A DNA stretch of 5,376 nucleotides from Calditrichota bacterium (GTDB lineage Bacteria; Calditrichota; Calditrichia; RBG-13-44-9; J075), in assembly GCA_024275555.1 (NCBI GenBank), contig JAJRYW010000337.1, positions 1 through 5,376 of the forward strand, in the 5' to 3' direction. Numbering within the stretch: position 1 is the stretch's first letter; each line of letters starts with the position of its first letter. Made by a program: the position numbers and the translations under genes. The notes under the pieces were generated by a model, which did not search any database, was not told the DNA's origin, and saw only the letters and a list, made by a program, of their open reading frames with translations. Positions 1 to 5,376 of this stretch are shown in pieces.

Positions 1-1
1 C

Positions 2-142
2 TACAACGGCGACGGCAGCGGCGAAGGGGAAATTACCGAGAACGGTGAACGCTACAAAGTAACTTACAACTCCAACGGAGAAATTGAAGTCAGCGACGCC
101 GGCGGACGCACCGCCTCAGTCAGCGCTTTTGGAAATAATTAA
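2..142 (+). CDS. C-terminal fragment of an unrecognised Gly/Asn/Glu-rich protein (5' end outside window)
   Basis: An open frame runs from the window edge to a TAA at 140-142 and encodes the last 46 residues of a protein whose start lies upstream. The visible part is rich in Gly, Asn, Glu and Ser, is acidic overall, has no Cys, and has short alternating polar/aromatic stretches such as RYKVTYNSNG and GEIEVSDAGG that could form beta-hairpins. The first stretch (NGDGSGEGE) looks like a flexible linker. A strong intrinsic terminator begins 15 nt after the stop, which supports this being a real gene end and the last gene of its unit. I do not recognise the family. The composition would suit a secreted or surface protein, but this is inference and the fragment is too short to assign a function. 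Confidence 0.6.
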   Translation, partial: YNGDGSGEGEITENGERYKVTYNSNGEIEVSDAGGRTASVSAFGNN

Positions 143-157
143 TGCTCCGCAACCCTC

Positions 158-197
158 AGCACTCCCCGGCTTGCTCCTCTGAGCCGGGGGGTGCTTT
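158..197 (+). terminator. Rho-independent terminator after the upstream gene
   Basis: The arms 158-170 (AGCACTCCCCGGC) and 183-195 (GCCGGGGGGTGCT) pair over 13 positions with a single G-T wobble (163 with 190). T171-A182 and a wobble at 172/181 can extend the stem, leaving an 8-nt loop at 173-180. A short T-rich stretch (TTTAAT, from 195) follows. The stem is GC-rich and strong, while the T-tract is short. The complementary strand has no T-tract beyond the other arm, so termination should be mainly for + strand transcripts. It separates the upstream gene from the omp85-ntrX unit. Confidence 0.85.
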
Positions 198-247
198 AAT
201 ATGGAACCGTTTCACCCGGAAGGATTCACAGAAGATCAATAAGCAGG

Positions 248-276
248 TTGAATTCCGCTGCAAATCCATCGATATT
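248..276 (+). promoter_or_regulatory. Weak sigma70-like promoter candidate for the four-gene unit
   Basis: TTGAAT at 248-253 (4 of 6 matches to TTGACA) lies 17 nt before GATATT at 271-276 (4 of 6 matches to TATAAT). Transcription would begin near 283 and give a leader of roughly 55 nt before the TTG start at 338. It is the best pair I found between the terminator and the first gene, in a locally AT-richer stretch, but the match is modest and such pairs occur by chance. I found no good sigma54 -24/-12 element (GG-N10-GC with TTGC) here, so autoregulation by the NtrX-like protein through sigma54 at this site is not supported. Confidence 0.3.
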
Positions 277-321
277 ACTTCATTAGTTTAGGAAACAGAT
301 CGGAACCGAACCTCCGTAAAC

Positions 322-326
322 AAGGA
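322..326 (+). promoter_or_regulatory. Ribosome binding site fixing the TTG start of the Omp85 gene
   Basis: AAGGA ends 11 nt before a TTG at 338-340. An in-frame stop (TAA, 317-319) lies just upstream and the first in-frame ATG is codon 139, deep inside the protein. TTG is therefore the only start that keeps the signal peptide. The spacing is slightly long. Confidence 0.6.
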
Positions 327-337
327 CAGACAATCTC

Positions 338-1675
338 TTGAAAGCACAATCAATTTACCGGATTACTTTCCTGCTGCTGCTGGCCGGATCCATATTCGCA
401 CAAACTCCGGTTCGCCTCACCATCGACGCCATCGAAATTCAGGGCGCCCGCAAGACCCGGCCCCACGTCATCCGCGCCTACCTGACTTTTTCCGAGGGCG
501 ATCAGGTCACCCGCACCCAGATCGAGGCCAGCGAAGCCAATTTACGCAACACCAATTTTTTTAAACAGGCCAGCATCCGGCTTATCCCCACCGAACAGCC
601 CGGTCACGCCCGGGCAATCATCAATATTAAGGAACGCACATTTCCGCTGACTTTTCAGTTTAAGAGCGGCTTCAATGAACTGGACGGCTGGTATATTTCT
701 CCGCTGGGCCTCCGGCTGGACAACCTGTTTGGCCGGGGCAACCACCTGGGTATGGAGATGCTGATCGGCGACCGGGTTACCGGTACCGAGCTGGAATTTG
801 TGCGCCCTTTTTTGTGGGGCAGCGAATACAACCTGGAATTTAAACTGTTTGGCTATAATCGCGATTTTGTACACTTTCTTTCCGACGAGGCCCTGCCGGA
901 CAATGAGTTTCGCCAGCAGGTGCGCGACAGCGGGCTCAAGATACAGTTGCGGGGCAACAGCGGCCTGGCCCGTTTTTTTTCGCTGGCTTTCCAGGCTCAC
1001 AATGTCGACGCCGACAGCACCCTGAAGTTTGCCAATGAGGAAATCCGGCCGAACGAGATTCCTGCTCCCCGCTTTTTAACGGCCGCCAGCGACACGGTGC
1101 AGATACGCCGCCTGATCCTGGCCGCTACGGTGGACACCCGCGATCGCAAGATTCATCCCAGCCGGGGATGGTGGGGCAGCCTTTCCTACGACCAGGCCAG
1201 CCGCGATTTAGGCAGTTATAAAAATTTTTACCGGCTGATCTTTGATCTTCGGCGTTATCAACGGCTCTGGAAAAAGGTGATCTTAGCCGGGCGGGTCAAG
1301 TGGGGGCGGGTCAGCGAAGTGGCCCCCTTTTACGAGCGTTTCTACCTGGGCGGCCCCAACTCGCTGCGCGGATACGACGACCGCAGCTTAACCCCGGAAG
1401 GCTACGCCACCCAACTCAGCCAGGGCAGTGCGGAACTGCGCTTTCCCCTTTCCCGTAAATTGCGCGATTCGGCCAGCTTTACCGGGGTGCTTTTCTACGA
1501 CGCCGGCTACGCCTGGAGCCAACCCGATAAATGGCAGCGGCGTCGCCTGAAAACCAGCCTGGGCTACGGCTTCCGGGTGCGGCTGCCCATTTTCGGCCTG
1601 ATCCGCCTGGATTTTGCTTATCCGATACCGGATTATGAACTCCATGTTCATCTCTCATTAGGCCACACGTTTTAG
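338..1675 (+). CDS. Single-POTRA Omp85/BamA-superfamily outer-membrane protein
   Basis: Omp85 proteins are outer-membrane barrels that insert or translocate other proteins or help move lipids. The order seen is: a signal peptide (residues 1-21, hydrophobic core FLLLLAGSIFA, likely cut after Ala21), one POTRA-like domain (about 25-98; IDAIEIQGARKTRPHVI, then a helix region with NLRNTNFFKQASIRLIP), and a C-terminal barrel (about 103-445). Barrel hallmarks are VDTRDRKIHPSRGWWGSLSY at 265-284, the loop-6 motif GGPNSLRGYDD at 338-348 (Arg344-Gly345-Tyr346), FYDAGYAW at 386-393, and a C-terminal strand ending in Phe445 like a BAM beta-signal. At 445 aa it is much shorter than BamA (about 800 aa, five POTRAs) or TamA (three POTRAs), so neither bamA nor tamA fits as a symbol. 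It starts at TTG and is followed after 9 nt by the next gene. Superfamily assignment is firm, while substrate and precise role are unknown. Confidence 0.85.
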   Translation: MKAQSIYRITFLLLLAGSIFAQTPVRLTIDAIEIQGARKTRPHVIRAYLTFSEGDQVTRTQIEASEANLRNTNFFKQASIRLIPTEQPGHARAIINIKERTFPLTFQFKSGFNELDGWYISPLGLRLDNLFGRGNHLGMEMLIGDRVTGTELEFVRPFLWGSEYNLEFKLFGYNRDFVHFLSDEALPDNEFRQQVRDSGLKIQLRGNSGLARFFSLAFQAHNVDADSTLKFANEEIRPNEIPAPRFLTAASDTVQIRRLILAATVDTRDRKIHPSRGWWGSLSYDQASRDLGSYKNFYRLIFDLRRYQRLWKKVILAGRVKWGRVSEVAPFYERFYLGGPNSLRGYDDRSLTPEGYATQLSQGSAELRFPLSRKLRDSASFTGVLFYDAGYAWSQPDKWQRRRLKTSLGYGFRVRLPIFGLIRLDFAYPIPDYELHVHLSLGHTF

Positions 1676-1679
1676 GAGG
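1674..1679 (+). promoter_or_regulatory. Strong Shine-Dalgarno site overlapping the omp85 stop codon
   Basis: AGGAGG overlaps the TAG stop (1673-1675) of the Omp85 gene and sits 5 nt before the TTG start at 1685. The perfect Shine-Dalgarno core probably compensates for the weak start codon. The overlap with the stop suggests that terminating ribosomes re-initiate on the next gene. The TAG itself is the upstream in-frame stop, so this TTG is the earliest possible start. Confidence 0.75.
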
Positions 1680-1684
1680 ACGGG

Positions 1685-2380
1685 TTGCGGAAACCGATAC
1701 GAACAATACAGAGACACCTATCTTTATCCTGGCTCTTCCTGTCTTGCCTGCTCGGCTCCGGTGTATTGTCCGCCCGGGAAGCGCCGGGGCTGGACAGCCT
1801 GGAAATTTACCGCTCCCGGGACAGCCTGATCTGCCGGGTCTCGGCCCAGAACCTCATTCAAGGCAAAACCCGGGAAACCCTGCTGTCCGGCCTGCCGGTT
1901 CTGCTGGAACTTACCGCGGAACTGCGCCGCCCCGGGGGAAACGCCGCCCGGCGCGTGCAACAGAAATATCGTCTCCATTTTGATATTTGGGAGAATCGCT
2001 TTAGCTTGACCGGCGGGGGAACAATCCGGCGATTTGCCGCGCTGGCCGATTTGCAGCAAGCCTGGCGTCCTTTTCCGTTGCTCCGTTTCCCGGTTTTAGA
2101 AGAAACACCGGACGGCCCCCTGCAAATAGAAGTTTCACTGATGATTATTTTGCTGAGCCGCCGCGAAGCCCAGAATTTAAAAGAGTGGATCCGAAACACC
2201 CAGGAGACCGAGGAAGATATGCCTTCCGGCAGCCGCAACACCGGCTTTAAGCTCAACCTGAACCGGATAATCTCGCTCTTTTTTTCCGGAGACGACATCA
2301 GCGAGCGGCATGAGGTGCGCATAAAATCACGGCTGTTCCGCATCCCGGAACTGCCCATCCTGGAGACAAAACCGCGATGA
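1685..2380 (+). CDS. Exported DUF4390-like protein upstream of ntrYX
   Basis: The 231-aa product has an N-terminal export signal: basic residues 2-10, hydrophobic core about 12-28, likely cleavage after VLSA at residue 30. The mature part begins with alternating strands (LDSLEIYRSRDSLICRVSAQ), then a segment at about 58-80 containing ETLLSGLPVLLELTAELRR, then KYRLHFDIWENRFSL and a FAALADLQQAW stretch. This order (a 'leaving group' of strands, a GLP-x-L/F strand, a Tyr-containing strand, then an aliphatic helix) resembles DUF4390, a family of unknown function often encoded next to ntrY/ntrX in proteobacteria. The C-terminal part (about 165-231) has a charged linker and a basic strand RHEVRIKSRLFRIPELP. 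No enzyme motif was seen. It starts at TTG, 9 nt after the Omp85 gene, and ends 66 nt before the kinase gene. I infer a periplasmic partner for the sensor kinase or the barrel protein. The DUF4390 call is from memory of the pattern. Confidence 0.6.
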   Translation: MRKPIRTIQRHLSLSWLFLSCLLGSGVLSAREAPGLDSLEIYRSRDSLICRVSAQNLIQGKTRETLLSGLPVLLELTAELRRPGGNAARRVQQKYRLHFDIWENRFSLTGGGTIRRFAALADLQQAWRPFPLLRFPVLEETPDGPLQIEVSLMIILLSRREAQNLKEWIRNTQETEEDMPSGSRNTGFKLNLNRIISLFFSGDDISERHEVRIKSRLFRIPELPILETKPR

Positions 2381-2446
2381 GCGCCCCGGACCATTGCCAC
2401 AGCATAATTTCAAAAACAACATTGACCTGCGACTCAAGAAGAGGCT

Positions 2447-3979
2447 ATGCACCGGATTCGCACTAAACTGATTATCCTTTTTGCCGCGTCGGTACTGCTG
2501 CCGATCATCCCCCTGGCCTGGCTGGTGGGAGATTTGGTTCAGCAGAGCTATCGAATCGGCGTCAATCCGGAAGTGGAGGCCGGCTTGCAGGAAGCGGTGG
2601 ATTTATACCGCCGGGATTACCAGCGGCGCAAAAGAGATTTGGAGCAACTGATGAGAAGCGCCGTGGAGCAATTCATCAGCCATGGAACCAAACTAACCGA
2701 AGCATTGCCGGAAACCGTGGAATGGCAATACCGGGGATGGCACATTTACGACTCCGAGGGCCGGCTGATTAATGAGGTGAAAGTTTCGCAGCAGCCCCTG
2801 GACACCCTGGATTCAGGAAGGCTGTCCCAGGCGGAGGACGCGCCCTCGCAGAGTATCGTGTTGGGGGATCGCGCCGGGAACCGTTTTTTCGCCGTTTACG
2901 CGTTGCCGCAAAACCATCGTGCCCGCTACTGGGTGCTCCAGGCAGCCCTGGAGCCGGATTTTTTGGCCAGCAGCGACCGGCTGCTGCGCTTGTACCAGAC
3001 CTATCGCGCCCTGTCGTTGGCGCCCCTGGCCATTCCGCAACGTTTTTTGTACGCCTTTGTCTCCCTTTCGCTGTTTCTACTGCTGATTGTCATGGGCGTG
3101 GCGGTGCTCATCTCCAACCGGCTGACCCGCCCCATCCGGGCGCTGGTGGAAGGCACCCGCGAGATCGGAAAAGGAAACCTGGATTACCGGATTCCCCGGC
3201 AGTCGCAGGATGAGTTGGGCGACCTGGTGGACCGGTTTAACAACATGGCCGTGGAACTGCAAAATTTTCAGGAGCGCACCATTTTCCTGGAAAAGATGGC
3301 CGCCTGGCAGGAAATCGCCCGGCGTCTGGCCCACGAAATCAAGAACCCGCTGACCCCGATCCAACTGACCATGCAGGAAATGGTCGATCAATACCAGGGG
3401 GAAAATGATGAATATCGCCGGCTCTTGCAGGAGTGCCACGGCATTGTCAATGAAGAGATCAACAACCTGCGCAACCTGGTGCGGGAATTTTCCGATTTTG
3501 CCCGGATGCCCGAACTACAGCGCAAGCCCGGTCAAATCAACAAACTGATCCGGGAACTGGTGAAGATGTATCCTCATTTGCAATTAGATGTCGAGCTGGA
3601 GCAGGATTTGCCCGAGTATCTCTTTGATGAAGACCGGATGCGGCGGGTGCTGATCAACTTGATCGAAAATGCCGCCCAGGCAGACCCCCACGGCCGTCCC
3701 ATTGTCATTGCCGCCCGGCAAACCGGCAATGGCCTGGAAATCTCGGTAAAGGACCACGGCAGCGGCATCGATCCGCAGTTGCGCGAGCGGATTTTTCAGC
3801 CGTATTTTACTACGAAGAACAACGGCATCGGCCTGGGGCTGGCCATCACCCGCAAGATTATCGAGGAACACGACGGGCAAATCCGGGTGGAATCCGAGTT
3901 GGGCGCCGGAAGCCGGTTTATCATCACCCTGCCGTTGCTGTCGCAAAACTCTCCATCCGAATCCCCAGGGGGCGAATAG
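2447..3979 (+). CDS. ntrY: NtrY-like membrane sensor histidine kinase (no PAS domain)
   Basis: This kinase autophosphorylates on a histidine and passes phosphate to the NtrX-like regulator encoded 2 nt downstream. Domains of the 510-aa protein are: membrane segment 1 (about 7-30), a periplasmic domain (about 31-198), membrane segment 2 (about 199-223), HAMP (about 224-275), the dimerisation/phosphoacceptor region with ARRLAHEIKNPLTPIQLTMQ (291-310, phospho-His296), and the ATPase domain with N-box NLIENAA (Asn404, Asn408), G1 DHGSG (436-440), F-box FQPYFTT (450-456) and G2 GIGLGLA (460-466). All catalytic motifs are intact. HEIKNPLTPIQL with a preceding AWQEIARRLA is typical of NtrY. Canonical NtrY proteins are longer and carry a PAS domain between HAMP and the H-box. 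Here HAMP leads almost directly into it, so sensing must rest on the periplasmic part. An in-frame stop at 2423-2425 makes ATG 2447 the first possible start. GAGG at 2441-2444 is only 2 nt from it, which is a tight spacing. The ntrY symbol is by similarity. Confidence 0.85.
   Translation: MHRIRTKLIILFAASVLLPIIPLAWLVGDLVQQSYRIGVNPEVEAGLQEAVDLYRRDYQRRKRDLEQLMRSAVEQFISHGTKLTEALPETVEWQYRGWHIYDSEGRLINEVKVSQQPLDTLDSGRLSQAEDAPSQSIVLGDRAGNRFFAVYALPQNHRARYWVLQAALEPDFLASSDRLLRLYQTYRALSLAPLAIPQRFLYAFVSLSLFLLLIVMGVAVLISNRLTRPIRALVEGTREIGKGNLDYRIPRQSQDELGDLVDRFNNMAVELQNFQERTIFLEKMAAWQEIARRLAHEIKNPLTPIQLTMQEMVDQYQGENDEYRRLLQECHGIVNEEINNLRNLVREFSDFARMPELQRKPGQINKLIRELVKMYPHLQLDVELEQDLPEYLFDEDRMRRVLINLIENAAQADPHGRPIVIAARQTGNGLEISVKDHGSGIDPQLRERIFQPYFTTKNNGIGLGLAITRKIIEEHDGQIRVESELGAGSRFIITLPLLSQNSPSESPGGE
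3967..3972 (+). promoter_or_regulatory. Ribosome binding site for the NtrX-like gene inside the kinase 3' end
   Basis: AGGGGG lies within the last codons of the kinase gene, 9 nt before ATG 3982. The kinase stop (TAG 3977-3979) is 2 nt from the start, so translation of the two proteins is very likely coupled, keeping kinase and regulator in a stable ratio. Confidence 0.6.
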
Positions 3980-3981
3980 GA

Positions 3982-5337
3982 ATGAACCCATTGCACATTC
4001 ACATCGTCGACGACGAAAAGAACATTTGCCGCTCGTTTGAGATCATTTTACGGCCTTTCAAACACCGGGTGCGCACCTTTTTATCCGGAGAGGCGTTTCT
4101 GGAGGAAGCCCTGGAAAACCCGCCCGAGGTGGTTTTCCTGGATGTGCTGCTGCCCGGCCAAAACGGGATCGAAATCCTCAAGCAGTTTAAGCAAAGCGCC
4201 CCGGATTGCGCCGTGGTGATGATTTCCGGCCACGCCAACCTGAGTATGGCCGTGGAAGCCACCCGCGCCGGCGCCTATGATTTCCTGGAAAAACCGCTCC
4301 AGAAGGAAAAAATCCTGCTCATTTTGGAGCACATCCGGGAACGCCGCGTCCTCCAATCCAAATTTGCCAGCCTGCAAAAATCGCTCTCTGATGAGTACCA
4401 GATGGTGGGAGATTCTCCGGCCCTGCAGAAGGTGCTGGAGGCCATCCGCAAAGTAGCGCCGACGGACAGCAAAGTGCTGATCACCGGGGAAAGCGGCGTG
4501 GGCAAGGAACTGATCGCCTACGCTATTCATCAGCACAGCGCCAGCGCCAGGCAGCCCTTTGTGAAAATGAATTGCGCCGCCATCCCGGAAGAGCTGACCG
4601 AGAGCGAACTGTTCGGTTCCGAGAAAGGCGCTTTTACCGGGGCGACAGAACGCCGCGACGGTAAATTTTCCCAGGCAGACGGGGGAACGCTCTTCCTGGA
4701 CGAGATCGGCGATATGAGTTTGAAGGTGCAAACCAAGGTGCTGCGGGTGTTGCAGGATGGAGAATTTCAACGGGTCGGGGGCAATGAAACTCTGAAAGCC
4801 GATGTGCGGATTATTGCCGCCACCAACCGGGATCTGGCGGAGATGGTGCGGGAGGGAACCTTCCGGGAAGACCTCTATTTCCGGCTGAATGTGCTGCCTA
4901 TCGAGGCGCCCCCGCTGCGGGAGCGCCCGGAGGATATCAGCGCCTTAGCCCAGCATTTTATCCGCCGATTCTGCCAGCGCAACAACCGCCGTATCCCCGA
5001 GGTGGAGGGGCAGGTGTACCAGATACTGCGCAGCTACCACTGGCCGGGAAACATCCGGGAACTGCAAAACCTGGTGGAGCGCCTGGTCATCCTCAGCGAC
5101 GGCCAACGCATTTCCGTTGCGGATTTGCCGCCCAATTTGCTGGCGCCTTCCCCGTTGCCGGAGGTTAAGCCGGGAAGCATGACCCTCCAGGAAGTGCGCG
5201 AAGAGGCGGAGCGCAGCTACATCCGGCGCTGTTTAGCCGCCGCCGGGGGTAATGTATCCCAGGCCGCCAGGTTGCTGGGCATGGAGCGAACCAATTTGCA
5301 CAAGAAGATGAAAGCCCTGGGAATTACACGGCCGTAG
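3982..5337 (+). CDS. ntrX: NtrX-like sigma54-dependent response regulator
   Basis: This is an NtrC-family enhancer-binding protein: phosphorylation of its receiver should trigger ATP-driven remodelling of sigma54 RNA polymerase. The 451-aa protein has a receiver (about 4-118) with acidic pocket Asp10/Asp11, phospho-acceptor Asp54 (FLDVLLPGQNG), Ser82 and Lys104. A linker leads to an AAA+ domain (about 140-370) with Walker A GESGVGKE (169-176), the sigma54-contacting GAFTGA loop (216-221), Walker B GTLFLDEIGD (235-244), the FREDLYFRLNV arginine-finger region (294-304) and WPGNIREL (354-361). A Fis-type helix-turn-helix closes it (about 422-446; NVSQAARLLGMERTNLHKKM). The MERTNLHKKMKALGI end is characteristic of NtrX rather than NtrC. 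Length and motifs match a full, active family member. It follows its cognate kinase by 2 nt. Some alphaproteobacterial NtrX proteins lack GAFTGA, but this one keeps it, so sigma54 dependence is likely. The regulon cannot be read from the window. Confidence 0.92.
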   Translation: MNPLHIHIVDDEKNICRSFEIILRPFKHRVRTFLSGEAFLEEALENPPEVVFLDVLLPGQNGIEILKQFKQSAPDCAVVMISGHANLSMAVEATRAGAYDFLEKPLQKEKILLILEHIRERRVLQSKFASLQKSLSDEYQMVGDSPALQKVLEAIRKVAPTDSKVLITGESGVGKELIAYAIHQHSASARQPFVKMNCAAIPEELTESELFGSEKGAFTGATERRDGKFSQADGGTLFLDEIGDMSLKVQTKVLRVLQDGEFQRVGGNETLKADVRIIAATNRDLAEMVREGTFREDLYFRLNVLPIEAPPLRERPEDISALAQHFIRRFCQRNNRRIPEVEGQVYQILRSYHWPGNIRELQNLVERLVILSDGQRISVADLPPNLLAPSPLPEVKPGSMTLQEVREEAERSYIRRCLAAAGGNVSQAARLLGMERTNLHKKMKALGITRP

Positions 5338-5352
5338 CTTTCAGCTTTTTTT
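5309..5352 (+). terminator. Possible weak intrinsic terminator overlapping the ntrX 3' end
   Basis: TGAAAGC (5309-5315, inside the last codons of ntrX) is a perfect inverted match to GCTTTCA (5337-5343, at the stop codon), with a 21-nt loop and a seven-T run at 5346-5352. After one mismatch the outer AAGAAG can also pair with part of the T-tract. The stem is AT-rich and the loop long, so it is a weak candidate. The window ends 24 nt later, so I cannot tell whether the unit continues. Confidence 0.35.
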
Positions 5353-5376
5353 GACGGGATAAACAAGATCAACAAG

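Noticed and set aside
246..261. Sigma54 promoter (AGG...GCTGCA) upstream of the Omp85 gene
   Set aside because: The GG and GC doublets are not at the required 12-nt offset (11 or 14 instead) and the TTGC core is absent.
283..291. Bacteroidota-type -7 element (TAnnTTTG-like TAGTTTAG)
   Set aside because: It has a mismatch in the core and the nearest TTG is about 36 nt upstream instead of the expected spacing, so it does not form a promoter pair.
204..308. Repeated GGAACCG (near 204 and 302) as operator half-sites
   Set aside because: A 7-nt match with differing flanks and almost 100 nt spacing is expected by chance and shows no dyad symmetry.
1739..1750. Lipobox-like FLSC at residues 18-21 of the DUF4390-like protein
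   Set aside because: The Cys is followed by more hydrophobic residues (LLGSGVL) and the -3 to -1 positions do not match the lipobox. An ordinary signal peptide cut after VLSA fits better.
1858..2400. 180-codon minus-strand open frame opposite the DUF4390-like gene
   Set aside because: The translation is Ser/Arg-rich without domain features. The + strand frame has a signal peptide, a perfect Shine-Dalgarno site and a conserved context, so the + strand is the coding one.
2377..2466. Possible 29-codon ORF starting at an ATGA overlap with the end of the DUF4390-like gene, with GGAG at 2362-2365
   Set aside because: The peptide has no recognisable features, overlaps the kinase start in another frame, and the Shine-Dalgarno match is weak. 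A chance ORF in a 66-nt gap is more likely.
4081..4770. Long (229-codon) open frame on the minus strand inside the ntrX gene
   Set aside because: It lies wholly opposite a gene with intact receiver and AAA+ motifs, and its translation shows no recognisable domain. It is a by-product of GC-rich codon use on the other strand.

Overview
The window reads as a Gram-negative (diderm) bacterial chromosome segment, moderately GC-rich by eye, with all supported genes on the + strand. Diderm identity follows from an Omp85-family outer-membrane beta-barrel protein with a signal peptide. The taxon cannot be fixed from sequence alone. Two TTG start codons, a very compact Omp85 and a short NtrY without a PAS domain do not look like a textbook proteobacterium. 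A deep-branching or FCB-type diderm (Calditrichota/KSB1-like) is only a guess.

Layout: (i) 2-142, the 3' end of an unrecognised, Gly/Asn/Glu-rich protein. (ii) 158-197, a strong intrinsic terminator that closes that unit. (iii) 198-337, a leader region with one weak sigma70-like promoter candidate. (iv) 338-1675, a 445-aa Omp85/BamA-superfamily protein with a single POTRA domain. (v) 1685-2380, a 231-aa exported protein resembling DUF4390. (vi) 2447-3979, an NtrY-like membrane histidine kinase. (vii) 3982-5337, an NtrX-like sigma54-dependent response regulator. (viii) 5338-5376, a short tail with a T-tract and a possible weak terminator.

The four complete genes are probably one transcription unit: gaps are 9, 66 and 2 nt, there is no terminator between them, and all run the same way. 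The kinase and regulator are a cognate pair. The kinase has a periplasmic domain of about 170 aa between two membrane segments, HAMP, and an intact catalytic core. The regulator has an intact receiver, an AAA+ domain with the GAFTGA sigma54 loop, and a Fis-type helix-turn-helix. A DUF4390-type exported protein directly upstream of ntrYX matches an arrangement known from proteobacteria, which supports the family calls. The added Omp85 gene suggests, as inference only, that the two-component system senses or controls something at the cell envelope rather than, or in addition to, nitrogen status. No mobile element, CRISPR array, tRNA or rRNA was seen.
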